From: Phascolarctos cinereus
Lineage: Eukaryota; Chordata; Mammalia; Diprotodontia; Phascolarctidae
Assembly: GCF_002099425.1 (NCBI RefSeq)
Contig: NW_018343972.1
Coordinates: 3,055,001-3,119,000, forward strand
Length of the DNA stretch: 64,000 nt
Reading direction: 5' to 3'
Within the stretch, counting starts at the first letter, position 1, and each line of letters begins with the position of its first letter. The notes below the pieces were generated by a model. The model was not told the origin of the DNA and made no database searches. It saw nothing but the letters and a program-made list of their open reading frames with translations. The translations under genes and the position numbers were made by a program. This document shows positions 30,658 to 42,255 of this stretch, piece by piece.

Positions 30658-31418
30658 TTCCTTAAACCTTTCACCCAGATATTCCACAGGTAAGCATGGA
30701 CCCCAAAGAGGTCATTCACAAAAAGAAAAACTTCACCTACATCAAAATATTTATAGCAGTAGCATTTGAAGTTCAATGAACTGGAAACAAAGTGGATGTC
30801 CATTGATGAGAGAATGGCTAAACAAACTGTGGTACATGAATATAGTGTTGTAAAAAATAACATACATGAGGAAACAGAGAAGCAAGGAAATGTTTATGTG
30901 AAATGATGCAAAGTGAAATAAGTAGGGTTATGAAAACGTTTATGATGCATATTTAAACAAGTAAATATTATACAATATTTTATATATACATATGTGTATA
31001 TGATGATTAAATGAAAATGAAAGGAACAATAAGAATAACTAAATAATAAAAAAAAATTGTATATTATAAAGACTAAGTTCGGCCCCCCCAAAAAAAGAGT
31101 TGAGAGAGAATTGTGGGGCTCAGAGAATTGTGGAGAGGAAGAAGTGATTTCCTCAACTATGTCAGCTCCTGGGTAGAATTGGGTGTCCATAGGTGTGCAC
31201 TATTGCATGTGTCAAACTTGTTTCAAAGTGTCTTTTTTCTTTTGTGTTTTGTCATTTTGTCAATGTGTTTTTTGTCTTTTTCTCTTCTTCCTTTTTGTTT
31301 TCTATGCTTTGGTATAAAGGATGTCTCTCTGGCAGGGAGAAGGGAATATAACGAAAAGAAAACTGTAGGTATTGTAAAAACCAATGATATCAATAAAAAT
31401 CTAGTTTTAAAAAAAGTG
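30658..31418 (+). mobile_element. L1 3' end, plus strand, part 2
   Basis: Continues the L1 cut by the RTE: agatattccacaggtaagca, agaatggctaaacaaactgt, tgatgcaaagtgaaataagt, then a 3' UTR to caataaaaatctagttttaa and an A-run. It belongs to a different L1 subfamily from the minus-strand copies, judging by its 3' UTR. Confidence 0.8.
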
Positions 31419-31479
31419 ACATCTGACCCCTGCTCTAAAGCAAGGCAACAAACTATCTTGACCTGGAAGGGACTTCACT

Positions 31480-31610
31480 GATCATTAATTCCAACCGCCT
31501 CATTTTACAGATAAGGACATGGGCTCCAAGATGTCTAGTCATTTGACCAAGGTCAAATAAACTTTCAGAAACAAAGCTGGAATTTGAACATAAGTCTTCT
31601 CACTCCGACT
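31480..31610 (-). mobile_element. MIR-type SINE, minus strand
   Basis: ccgcctcattttacagataa, ttgaccaaggtcaaataaac and gctggaatttgaacataagt are the reverse MIR core. The left part gacctggaagggacttcact is the L3-like tail. Confidence 0.6.
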
Positions 31611-32210
31611 TCATTGCCTTTGCTGTTATACATGTTGTCTTCTTTCCCAGAGCCCCCATAACCACCCACTACCCCAATCTCTTTTGAAGCCCATATGAAC
31701 TGAGAATTTCTGATCTTTCTTCTCTTTTTTTCCCCTTAGTTGGAAAGTACTCAGAGAAAACTGCTTTCTCCTGCTTATTAGGTAGGTTGCCCCACCTGCA
31801 AGTGATGATGTACATGACATAAGGAACACAGTGACTGATGAGGCTCTAGACTGCTGAATTTCCTTTCCAACTCAGACAAGCATTCCCTTTACCATTTCTT
31901 CAGGTGTTGGACCTTAGCTCTCTCTACCTTTTCCCAGAGAAATCAGGGATTATTTATTGCATGTGGTTGCTCTGAAGCACAATCATATCACATGACCAAC
32001 CAAAAGGCTTTGACTTGGGGACTGGGGAGAAAGAAACATCCTGAGACTGGATGGAATAATATACTTTTCTTTAAAATTCTCAAGCAGATAAATATATAAA
32101 AGAAGATTACTACATAGAACAAGAGACGATGAGAACTACAAATCCGTGTCACAGTCAAAATTGTCTGAATAGCAGATATGTCCAAAAGGTTGTCATTCAT
32201 TTTCTTTTAA
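31611..32210. other. Low-copy DNA, nothing recognised
   Basis: No repeat or exon signal I can support. Open frames on the minus strand here have no domain. Confidence 0.4.
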
Positions 32211-32400
32211 TGTTTCATAGAATATCAGCACTAGAAGGGTCATCATAAATAGACAACTTAGACATTACCCCCTTGCTTTCTAGATGTAAAAAATGGATGT
32301 CCAAGGAGTGAAAGTGACTTGCCTGAGGTCACATAGTCACAGCTAACTAAGGGCAGAATTATCATTAGGACTCTAGTCTCAAGATGCCTACATTTTTCAT
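32211..32400 (-). mobile_element. MIR-type SINE with L3-like tail, minus strand
   Basis: catagaatatcagcactaga, agggtcatcataaatagaca, agtgacttgcctgaggtcac and agggcagaattatcattagg follow the tail and then the core of this SINE in reverse. Confidence 0.6.
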
Positions 32401-32699
32401 TCTTTGTCTATACTACAGTACTTTCTGAGTTCTTCTTACTAGAACAAGGTCATAATTTCTTTAACTGCCTTTCTCAACGCATACTGGGAAGTATTATTCC
32501 TTCTTTCTCAAAAAATAGTGCCCTAATAATGAAGAAAACTCATTAACTATCCTTTTAGGCCTTTCAAAAACTTGAGTGATTGACTGGGATGAAGTGTGTA
32601 ATGCTCAGATCCCATTAGCAGCAGTACTCCAACCGTTCTTGAAGGGTGTTTTTCCATGAGCTTTCCAAACTATGCTGCCTCCACTATGGCCTATACCTC

Positions 32700-32895
32700 T
32701 TTTCACTGACATCTAGCCCCCAGTTCAGGGGCTCAACAATCTCCTTCCAATTCTGACCTCTTTAATTGTTTTTTCCTATTAATGCACTCTCCTTTAAGAC
32801 AGTTGTTTGCTTGCATTCTTATTCCTGGAACTTAGCACTCAATGTTCATTGATTGATTGATTGGTTCATTCATTCATTCATTCACCATTCATTCA
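32700..32895 (+). mobile_element. Possible L2 3' end with (TGAT)n/(ATTC)n tail
   Basis: ctcctttaagacagttgttt, cctggaacttagcactcaat, then gattgattgattggttcatt and ATTC units, fit an L2 3' end with its expanded terminal repeat. Confidence 0.5.
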
Positions 32896-33059
32896 TTCAG
32901 TATCCCAAACCATAAAAACAAAGAGTTTGCTGGCTTCCTTGAGGCAAATGTGCTTATGAAAGAGAGGAGTGGAGCTCTCATAACTGCTCCTATCACAGCT
33001 TTAAGCATCTGCTGCTGATGCCAGCTGAAGGATATGGAATGAGTTACTGCTTTTATTCC

Positions 33060-33420
33060 ACTGTTCTGTGTTCAGTACCAGTTAATTTGAATATATGTCA
33101 GATCATAGCCAGGCTACATTTTCCTTATGTCAATATTTTTGCTACAGAATAGTACACAGTATTCTACCTGAAATCTTACAGGCTGGCAGGGTGCTATTAC
33201 AAGAGATTGCTTAATTGCAGATTACAACTGTACATTTAAATTTCAGTAGCATATTAAGTTGTCAGACTTAATTACCATTATATGTTTAGATTATGCCACA
33301 AATTATTTAGTTCAGTACCTAGGTTTGCCAACCTGTTCCCTTTGTGATATGACAGGGCAGTAATTACAGCATTACCGGAAGACCTAAAATTTTCCATGCA
33401 TAAGTTTGGAAGGCCCAGGC
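33060..33420. promoter_or_regulatory. Candidate conserved non-coding element
   Basis: Repeat-free, with several TAAT/ATTA homeodomain-type cores (cttaattgcagatta, cttaattaccattata, gtaattacagcattacc). This is pattern only; no alignment was available to show conservation. Confidence 0.25.
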
Positions 33421-33431
33421 TTTGTTGCTGA

Positions 33432-33445
33432 CCTCCAGGGGGTGC
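33432..33445 (+). promoter_or_regulatory. CTCF-like motif
   Basis: cctccagggggtgc agrees with 12 of 14 positions of the CTCF core CCASYAGRKGGCRS as I recall it. A single motif is weak evidence for binding. Confidence 0.3.
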
Positions 33446-33796
33446 TCATGGTAAGGGCTGTGCCTGCTACCTTCCTTACGCAGGGTGTGTTTTTGGAAAT
33501 GTATGGAGTGGCAGTACCTTGGTTATGCAGACTTGACTTTGGATATAGTAACTTATATCAGTGAAGGCCATGGAATTGTCCATTGTATGCAATACCTCTA
33601 GAGAATCTCTACTTCAACCCCCCTCTCCCATTGGCCCAGGGAAAGACAAAATGACTGAAATGAAGGGGAAAATATTTTTAAAGTCAATTAGTTGGGCACA
33701 ATCTTGGGACTCAGGGTGGAGAGGAAGAAGTGATTTCCTCAACAGGAAGGAAAAGACTTTTCATAATCCCTTCTTCATTCCTTATATCGATAACTT

Positions 33797-33827
<31 letters not shown>

Positions 33828-33830
33828 TTC
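33797..33830 (+). repeat. (CT)n microsatellite
   Basis: Around 12 CT units followed by tatctctttc. Confidence 0.95.
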
Positions 33831-35624
33831 ACTTCTTTCTTTCCTTAAAGTCTCTTCTCTTAATGGAGAGGAAAAAACAGGATGATCTGTTGACATATTT
33901 TTACAATATAAACTCAACTTTTTTTTTTCATGCAAAATCTTTGCAGAGATGGAAGCTCCGTTCCTAGCCTCTTTGATTGGCTATGACTGAGGAGTCAAAA
34001 TTATGGGGACACTCAAAAGGCACTATTTAACCCATCTCTTTCTCTTGGTTTGGCTCTTCTTTTCATATGACTTCTTGGCTGATGGCATTGATTAAGAATA
34101 ATGCTAAATGCTGGAAGGCCTTGGGCCCTCCCTCTCCAAGGCCAACATGTGCTCCTATGAATGCAAGCCTTGGTTTTTTGCCTCTGTGTTCCTTCATTTT
34201 AAGTGAAGGAGATTAATCTGGAGGCTACAACTTTGTGAGTTCTGAAAGATAAGGAGAATGAACCATAGGAGAGTTTTGTGGCCAGCACTGAGGAATGAGG
34301 AGCTGCCATTGGAACAAATCACAGTAGTAGCTGAGATAAATGTCCATCAAACAGGTAAGTTGTATTTGGACATGGACTTGGTGGGACCAATGTTCTGTAG
34401 GAATCACATTAAGTATGAACCCAGTCTCTCCAGAGGCCAAGGTAGTATATGACAGAATGTATCTTTGGGGTGCTAGCGGGAACATTGGCATTTCTTTTTA
34501 TGCCTTCAAAATAGTAAATATCCTTTTGGAAAATTGATGTTAACTGGTTATATGGAAATGGAGTGCTACCTTGTACTACTGTCTCACAGTTGGGAAACAC
34601 ACCATGGTTGGGAGTTCTAGCATATGGCATTAGCAAAAGACATCCTGACTCCTCAGGTAAAACCCTAGAACCCTGAAGCGAAGATGACTTTGCTTTGGGA
34701 GAGTCATGCCAGAGAACATTTGCTGCAAAAAGATACAGTTATGGGGTGGGAAGAAGGATAAGTTCTTTGGTATTCCCCTCTTTTTTAACTTTGTAGGTCT
34801 TTCCTCTGCCCAGGGGTCCTCCCTAGTTCATTCACTCCCGGTTTCCCAAGTCTGAAAGAAGGAATCAGGTCCTGGCAGGCCTGGATGGTCTGGGTAGCTT
34901 GAGAATTCACTTTCATTGGAAGTCTGAGGCAGGAAAGAGAGAGGACAGCATAGGCAGAAATCCTGCCCTTTTTCCTAGGTCTGCAAAGGACCTTTGCAAA
35001 CAGTTTTAATCTCTAAGAAACTCTCAATTCTGTCCCACCCAAAAATGGGTTGGTTTAGCTTTTAACCATGAAGGTTATAGGCCTGGTTTAAAAAATAATC
35101 CATAGATTTTCTCAAAGCCAGCTAAATTCAGTTGACTCTTCCCATGAAGTGCTTTCCTTTACTACATTGAATGGACTTCAGGCACAAGCAAACCTCTCAG
35201 CAAAATAATTTTTATAAACTGAGTAGTTAATATTTTTTTTTCTTTTAAATGAAGACTGATGCCATGAAAATACATCAATGCTATTTTTTTTTCAAACATC
35301 AGTACCATCAATAATTATAACCTATCATGTCGGATCCTGGTTTGGGACTTGTACAGACTGGGTTCAATCTTGAATTGCTTTTCAAAAATATCTCTTTGCT
35401 TCATACCCCCACCCGGTGTCTTTCTGGAGAATATCAGAATAATCAGAATATAGCTTATATTCATGTCTCTACAGAGGGGGGTAAAGAGGGGTTCTCAGCT
35501 CCTATGAAAGCACATAAGTTAACAGTATATATTTGATATAGGACAGTCTATATTTCACCCTACAGAAAGAATGCAAACCCCCCCCCCAAAACATGTATAC
35601 AGAGGAGCCCATAAACATCTAGAA
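33831..35624. other. Low-copy DNA, unassigned
   Basis: No repeat family recognised with confidence. A consensus splice donor ends a short open frame at 34354 (separate entry). Confidence 0.4.
34258..34354 (+). other. Speculative first coding exon ending at a consensus splice donor
   Basis: An ATG at 34258 opens a frame (MNHRRVLWPALRNEELPLEQ at the start) that reaches caaacag/gtaagt, a perfect-looking donor, at 34354, leaving one base of a split codon. The candidate terminal exon at 46989 begins with the two bases needed. Phase agreement alone occurs one time in three by chance, and no domain is recognised. Confidence 0.12.
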
Positions 35625-35838
35625 CAGAAGTGTCAAACACACTGCAGCATGTAGCCCACAATACTCCTGAGTGGAGTTCAAATCAAATTAATATGTAATT
35701 GGGAAATATTAAATAAAATAAATAAAAATACAATAGGATATAGATAAAGATAACCTGGTTTCTAAGTCAAAATGAGTAGAACAGGGATCCTTATGTACAG
35801 TTTAGTGTTTCTGTTTCTATTTGAATTTGACACCACTG
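35625..35838. mobile_element. hAT-type MITE (cagtggtgtcaaac family)
   Basis: The left end cagaagtgtcaaacacac and right end tttgacaccactg are inverted. The flanking 8-mers atctagaa and gtctagat share tctaga. Two more copies are at 50418-50620 and 50710-50891. Internal AT-rich block taaaataaataaaaatacaa. Confidence 0.82.
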
Positions 35839-35849
35839 GTCTAGATAAC

Positions 35850-36375
35850 TTTCATTCCTTCTGTGAATTCTATTTTCCCCCAGGGACCTATAATTCCTTA
35901 AGACTTATAGCACCACCCTGTGGTTGAGACTCAACTAAAAGGGGAATTTATTTGAGGATTGATACAGAGACCCTTCTTTCCCAAGGGCTGTATATAGTTC
36001 TCTAGATTTATTGGAGTACCATAAGTTTTGAGGTGCCCCTGAAACTCAGGGTTGATAAAGAGTCAGCTTTCCCATTGGACCTTCAAAGTCTGCAGAATTT
36101 ATGGAGTTAGCATCAGGAAAGGTCAAAGATTGTTTCTCCCACCTTGTGTCTCTGTCACTTGCTATTTCCCCTAGGTCATGGGCCATGTGCCTGTTCATCT
36201 TCTGTCTAAGATGTTTTACTTATGAACTTGAGTGGAACTTGTTCTCTTACCTTCAGAAGATTAGAGGCAGGAACACAGAGTATTAGGAACAAATCAGCCT
36301 TTTCTTCCCAGTGGGATAGGTCCAGGAATTCTTAGTGCTCTACTACATCTCTCTTACACTGCACTCCAATCTTTG
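35850..36375. other. Low-copy DNA, unassigned
   Basis: Nothing I can name. The open frame at 36101-36286 has no domain. Confidence 0.4.
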
Positions 36376-36383
36376 GACCTTAG

Positions 36384-36387
<4 letters not shown>

Positions 36388-36429
<42 letters not shown>

Positions 36430-36567
36430 AGGCAGTTGGGGTTAAGTGACTTGCCCAGGGTCACGCAGCTAATAAGTGTCAAGTGTTTGGTCTGAGGCCA
36501 GGTTTGAACTCAGGTCCTCTTGACTTCAGAGCTGGTGCTCTATCCACTGCACCACCTAGTTGCCCCA
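36388..36567 (-). mobile_element. MAR1-type short SINE with (CT)n-expanded tail, minus strand
   Basis: The plus strand reads ggcagttggggttaagtgac, cccagggtcacgcagctaat, aggtttgaactcaggtcctc and ctatccactgcaccacctag. The target duplication gaccttagctat (36376-36387) and gacctaagctat (36568-36579) encloses the (CT)n tract as well as the SINE. The microsatellite therefore grew from the SINE's own A-rich tail. Confidence 0.92.
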
Positions 36568-36884
36568 GACCTAAGCTATTTCTTGGAAGGAGCATGTTGA
36601 CAGGATAAATGGGCTTCCTCTCCCTCTGGGGCCCAAATCCATTCTCTTTGTGGGACTCTTTCTCAGCTCCAGTGTTTCTCCATGCTCAACTCAAATTTTC
36701 TAATTTCTGGTCTCTAGACCTGTTTTTAAAAAATTTAACCATGAAGTAGCATTGATAGCCACTCAATGGAAGATTCACAACTTGGTCACTGCATTCCTGA
36801 TGGGTAGAAGAGTTGAGTAAGCAAAATCTTCCCTATGATTAAGCCAGAGCCAGCAATTTTCTATTCCTTAGCACTATCTCAAAG

Positions 36885-37938
36885 AATCATGGGATTTGAG
36901 AGTAAGAAAGGGTCTTAACGGCCATCTAATCCAATTCATACACCAAATAAATACCCACTAGACCATGTGACAAATGATGATCTAGCCTATTCTTGAAGAT
37001 CTGCAAGGAGAGAGAACCTGACCAGCCCCTCCCATATTCAAACAGTTCGAGTAATTCAGAAGTCTTTCCTGTGACATTAGGCCTAAAATTTCCCCTTTGC
37101 AATTTTTACTAATTTCTCTTGTTCACTGAGAACAAGTAAAACATTTAATCAATCTTCCACTTGAAAGCCCTTCAGATATTTGAACATAACTATCATATCT
37201 CCCTTAGTCTCCCCCTCTTCCCTGCCACCAAACATGCCTAATTCCTTCAACCATCCTGATATTATCATGGACTTGTTGCCCTTCGCTATACTGGCTACCC
37301 TTCTCTGATATTTCTCCACATTATTTATGTCATTTTAAACCATGGTGCCTAAAACTGAACATAATATTCCAGATGAGATTTGATGAGCATAGAGTACAGT
37401 GGGATTATCATCTCCTATTTGTGTTAGCTGTATACTTCTGAAAGCAGCCCAAAATTGCATTTATTTTTTTCTTTTGGTTGTCATATCACACTGCTAAGTC
37501 ATATTGAGTTTGCAGTCCAGTAAAACCCAAAGATTCTTCCAGAACAAATGCTATCTATCTATGCAGCCTTATGTATGACTTGTAAAGTTAATTTTTTTTT
37601 TTGGTACTCAAGTGCAAAAATTTACACTTAACCCTATTGAAAATTATCTTATTAGATTCAGGCCAATGCTGTAGCCTGTCAAGATGTTTTTGGATCCTGA
37701 TCGTCATTCAGAATGCTAAGTAATTCTTTCAGTTTTGTGTCAAATTTGATGAGCATACTTACTATGCCTATATCCAAGTCATTGATGAAAAATGTCAAAA
37801 AATACAATTCCAAGCACAGATTCCCTAGGGCATTCCACTGGAGACCTCCTGCCACTTAGACACTGAGCCATTAAGAATTACTCTACGCCTAGCCATCTGA
37901 CCAGTTCTGAATCTATTTGATTGTATCATCTTCTAGTT
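36885..37938 (-). mobile_element. CR1/L3-clade LINE, minus strand, 3' part
   Basis: In plus-strand view it starts at the CR1 3' end (gaatcatgggatttgagagt, cggccatctaatccaattca) and continues through ccagatgagatttgatgagc, gtttgcagtccagtaaaacc, agcctgtcaagatgtttttg, tcattgatgaaaaatgtcaa and attccactggagacctcctg. This is the reverse of the RT thumb and palm region. A hAT element follows. Confidence 0.85.
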
Positions 37939-38526
37939 CATAGGTTACCAAAGTGGGCAATACCACCCCCTGAGGGGTGCTGGAACAATCCAGGGGGGTG
38001 GTAGTAGCCTCAGGTACATTTGGGGGCACTGAATAAAAATAAGGGGGCAGTGGAAGCATAAGGAAAGAAGATAAGAAAATTTTGAAAAACTGTGTTTCAT
38101 CTGTTGTGTAACAGAGTTAAAGTCATAGTAATCACATTATTTTCCAAATAAACATGCAAAATGCAAGTTATAACCCATCAGTGGTCAAGTCCACCAATAG
38201 GTCTTAACAAGAAAGCATTGGCGGAGGAGTGAGTCGTGCACTATCAGGAATTCCAGCATGCCTCAGCAGGAATATGTGTGTATAATGACTATACTGTTAC
38301 ATGATGCAATATAGCACCAGCAAAATTTCAAGGCAGGAACTCCCCCCCTAGATTTACAATACATTATTAAATTTAAGAAGCGCTATTGTTTTAAAATATT
38401 TTATATATTTTTTAAATTATGCAAATTTAAAAAAAGATGTTAAAAGATTAAAGAAAACAGATTTCCAAGAGGGTGCTAATTTTTTTTTAAAGGGGGCAGT
38501 AGGCCAAACAAATTTAGTAACCTTGG
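37939..38526. mobile_element. Non-autonomous hAT transposon, 588 bp
   Basis: The left end cataggttaccaaagtgggc and right end caaatttagtaaccttgg are imperfect inverted repeats, with subterminal accaccccctgagg against aaagggggcagtagg. The flanking 8-mers ttctagtt (37931-37938) and ttctaatc (38527-38534) agree at 6 of 8. No transposase frame. It sits inside the CR1/L3 copy. Confidence 0.82.
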
Positions 38527-39250
38527 TTCTAATCCATATGTTACAATCTTCTCCACAAGAATAGTATGAAACATTTTATCAACATTTATGCTAAAAAGTA
38601 AGTAAATTATATCTACAACACTTCCATTTTCTACTAGTTTAAGTAATTTTGTCAAAAAAGAAAAAAAAATGAGATGCTTGTCATGAACTATAATTGATGA
38701 AACCATTCTAGCTCTTTATAATAACCAGTTCCCTTCCTAAAAGTATAGGAACAATTTCTTTAATGATCCTTTCTATATTTTCCCAGGATCCACAATCAAG
38801 TTCATTGGCCTATGGTTGAAAGATTCTATTATCTTCTCTTTTTTACACATTGGGATGACATTCGCATTTCTCCCATCTTGGATTACCTCTTTTGTTTCCC
38901 ATGACCTTCAAAGATTTCTGTCAGTGGCTCAGCAGTCACATATGACAGTTCTTTTAGCACACAAGGATATAGGTCTTCTGGGACAGGTAACTTTATCAAG
39001 GGCAGCTGGGTATTTTCCTACTCTATTTTTACTTATGTTAAGTGTCAACTCCATCTTGGTCAACTTTGTTGCATCATTTCCAATATAAAGGCCATTTGCC
39101 TTTGAGGAGAAGACAGAAATAATAATCAAGCAGCTTTTCTTTCTTTCTCCGATCAATTATCATCATCTTATCTACCCTTAGTAAAGGTCCTCTTACTTCT
39201 TTTATCTTTCTTTTTCTCCTGCTATAGCTAAAAACAAAATAAAACAAAAC
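38527..39250 (-). mobile_element. CR1/L3-clade LINE, minus strand, middle part
   Basis: Resumes the same LINE: atatgttacaatcttctcca, ctagctctttataataacca, aatgatcctttctatatttt and caagttcattggcctatgg are the reverse of the CR1 reverse transcriptase fingers region. Open frames here are shadows. Confidence 0.8.
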
Positions 39251-39254
39251 AAAA

Positions 39255-39490
39255 AACAATTAGATAAACATTTATTAAGCACGTACTATGTGCTAGGCAC
39301 TATGCTAAACACTTTGAAATAATTATCTCATTTGATCCTCACAACAACCCTGCAAGGTAATTGCTATTATTTTCCCACTTTACAAATGAGGAAATTGAGG
39401 CAAACAGATTAAGTGACTTTCTTGGGGTTTCACAACTAATAAGTGATGCCAGATTTGAACTTGCTTTCCTGACAAAAACAACTCCACAAC
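39255..39490 (-). mobile_element. MIR, nearly full length, minus strand
   Basis: aacatttattaagcacgtac, tgtgctaggcactatgctaa, tcatttgatcctcacaacaa, ccactttacaaatgaggaaa and agtgactttcttggggtttc follow MIR from its 3' end through the core. It lies within the CR1/L3 copy. Confidence 0.85.
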
Positions 39491-39772
39491 CTTTTCTTGT
39501 CCTTAGCTTCCCTTGTAATGATTAATTAATTCTGAGCTTTAGCATTCCTGATACTATTTTTACAGATCCTGATATATTCTTTTACTTCTTTTCTGTTGTT
39601 TGCCCTTGCTTACATTTATGCACATTTTTAAAAATCTAAATTTCTTGGTGAGCTCCATGCCCATCTACTCCAGTCTCTTTAGACAAATCTTATTTTTTTC
39701 TCTTTGTTGGGACTGTTACCCTTTATACCTTCTGAATTTAATTGGTGAGCATCTCCTATCCCTCTCTATCTT
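39491..39772 (-). mobile_element. CR1/L3-clade LINE, minus strand, upstream part
   Basis: Position between the MIR and L1 insertions and continuity with 41711-42255 indicate the same LINE. Sequence match is weaker here (tttggtgagctccatgccca-like blocks). Confidence 0.5.
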
Positions 39773-41697
39773 CTTTTCTTGCCCAATTTTATTAATTTAT
39801 TGATTCATAAACAATCACTTCCATATGCTTTTGAGTTGAAAATTTTTCTCCCCCTTCCTCTCCCCCTACCCTTCCTGAGATGGCGCACAGTCTGATATAG
39901 GCTTTACATTTATGTTCCTATTAAACATATCTTCACATTAGTGAAGTTGTAAGTAAAAATTAAAACCAATAGAAGGAACCATCAGAAAGATGGAACAAAA
40001 CTCAACAGAAGGTAAAAATAAGTGATAGCGATTCAACTTCCATAGTTCTTTCTTTGGATGTGGACAGCATTTTCCATCCCAAGGCCTGCTGAGAAGGGTT
40101 CAGTTTGACAATATTAGTCATCGCATAACGTGGCTGTTATTCTGTACAAAGTCCTCTTGGTTCTGCTCACTTCACTCAGCATCAGATCATATAAGTCTTT
40201 CCAGGTTTTTCTGAAGTCAGCCTGTTCATCATTTCTTATAGCACAATAGTATTCCATTACATTCATATACCACAACTTGCTCAGCCATTCCCCAACTGAT
40301 GGGCGTCCTCTCAATTTCCAATTCTTTGCCACCACAAAAAGAGCTGCTATGAATATTTTGTACAGGTGGGTCCTTTTCCCATTTGTATGATCTCTTTGGG
40401 ATACAGCTATTGCTGAAGTGCTATTGCTGGATCAAAGGATATGCACATTTTTGTAGCCCTTTGGGCATAGTTCCAAACTGTTCTCCAAAATGGTTGGATC
40501 ATTTCACAACTCCACCAACAATGTATTAGCGTTCCAATTTTCCCACATCTTCTCCAACATTTATTATTTTCCTGTTTTGTCATGTTGGCCAATCTGATAG
40601 GTGTGATGTGGTACCTCAGAGTTGTTTTGATTTGCATTTCTCCACTCAATAATGATTTAGAGCATTTTTTCATATGACTATAGATGGCTTTAATTTCTTC
40701 ATCTGAGAATTGTCTGTTCACATCCTTTGACCATTTATTAATTGGGGAATGGCTTGTGTTCTTATAAATTTGTCTTAATTCTCTCTATATTTTAGAAATT
40801 AGGCCTTTATCAGAGAGACTGGTTGTACAAGTTCTTTCCCAATTTTCTACCTTCCTTCTAATCTTAGTTGCATTGGCTTTGTTTGTGCAAAAACTTTTCA
40901 ATTTAATGTAATCAAAATTATCCATTTTGCTTTTCATAATGTTCTCTATCTCCTGTTTGGTCATGAATTCTTCTGTTCTCCATAGATCTGATAGGTAAAC
41001 TGTTCCTTGTTCTCCCAGTTTACTTATGGATCAGCCTTTATATCTAAGTCATGAACCCATTTTGACTTTATTTTGGTATATGGTGTGAGATTTGGGTCAA
41101 TGCCTAGTTTCTGCCATACTCTTTTCCAGTTTTCCCAGCAGTTTTTTTCAAAGAGTGGGTTCTTATCCCAGAAGCTGGGGTCTTTGGGTTTATCAAATAA
41201 TAGATTACTATAATCATTGACTACTGTGTCTTGCATACTGAACCTATTCCACTGATCCACCTCCCTATTTCTTAGCCAGTACCAAGCAGTTTTGATGATT
41301 GCTGCTTTATAATACAATTGAAGATCTGGAATTGCTAGGCCACCTTCCCCTGCATTTCTTTTCATTAGTTCCTTTGATATTCTGGACCTTTTGTTTTTCC
41401 AAATGAATCTTGTTATTATTTTTTCTAACTCTATAAAATAATTTTTTGGTAGTTTGATTGATATGACACTGAATAAGTAAATTGCCTTAGGTAGGATTGT
41501 CATTTTAATTATATTAGCTCAGTCTACCCATGAGCAACTGATGTTTTTCCAATTATTTAGATCTGATTTTATTTGTGTGAAAAGTATTTTGTAATTGTGT
41601 TCATAGAGTTCCTGGGTTTGTTTCGGGAGGTAGACTCCTAAATATTTTATAATGTCTACAGTAAGTTTAAATGGGATTTCTCTTTCTATCTCTTGCT
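39773..41697 (-). mobile_element. L1, 1.9 kb 3' half of ORF2 and 3' UTR, minus strand
   Basis: The best-preserved L1 in the window. Minus-strand frames 41024-41503 (LPKNYFIELEKIITRFIWKN, AGEGGLAIPDLQLYYKAAII), 40407-40721 and 40114-40335 (MNVMEYYCAIRNDEQADFRK, then LMLSEVSRTKRTLYRI) are successive parts of ORF2. The target duplication ccctctctatctt (39760-39772) and ccctctctacctt (41698-41710) agrees at 12 of 13. 5' truncated; at least two frame breaks separate the pieces. Confidence 0.95.
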
Positions 41698-41710
41698 CCC
41701 TCTCTACCTT

Positions 41711-42255
41711 TCCTCTGAAGCCTTTGAAAACCATTTTCCCAAAATTGAGAGTGTATGTCAGACAATGTCCAGATTTCTCCTTCTCCAATATCATAAATTC
41801 TGTTATAAAGTTGTGGTCTCTTGCTTCACCCCCACACTCCCAAGATCCTATAATTTCTACCCTAGCAACTAGTCCTTCCTTATTTGTGAGAATCATATCT
41901 GGAGTCCAACTGATCCTTGTTAGTCCCTTCATGTTCTGAAGGATTAAATTATCACTAAGGAAAGTCAAGAAATTACTAGCTGTTCTACTTTTAGCGGAGA
42001 GATAGCTGGATATCTACATGGATAATTGAAATCTTACATCACTATAATATCATACCTCTGTGCCAAGTTTATGATGTGCTTCTCAAACTCCTTATTCCTC
42101 TTTTTTTCTAGGTCATTAGCAACTTCAATGACAAAATTACTTTTATTTCTCCCTTCTTTGATTTTCATTCGATACTCTTCATGTTCTTGCTTCCCTCTTC
42201 TTGAATTCCTCATGTACGTATATTTACTTAATATGCAATATTACTCCATTGACTT
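41711..42255 (-). mobile_element. CR1/L3-clade LINE, minus strand, 5' portion
   Basis: Continues beyond the L1 with tcctctgaagcctttgaaaa, cacactcccaagatcctat and catgttcttgcttccctctt. It is the most upstream and least certain part of the LINE that starts at 36885. Confidence 0.5.

Noticed and set aside
34000-34260. LTR-like promoter (attggct, ctatttaacc)
   Set aside because: Boxes are present but no TG...CA ends, no target duplication and no second copy in the window, so an LTR call is not supported.
35903-35920. Second CTCF-like motif (caccaccctgtggt, reversed)
   Set aside because: Only about 11 of 14 positions agree and two central positions are wrong.
41024-41503. 159-codon minus-strand frame that looks like a good protein gene
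   Set aside because: Its peptide is the L1 ORF2 C-terminal region, inside a truncated L1 with target duplication.
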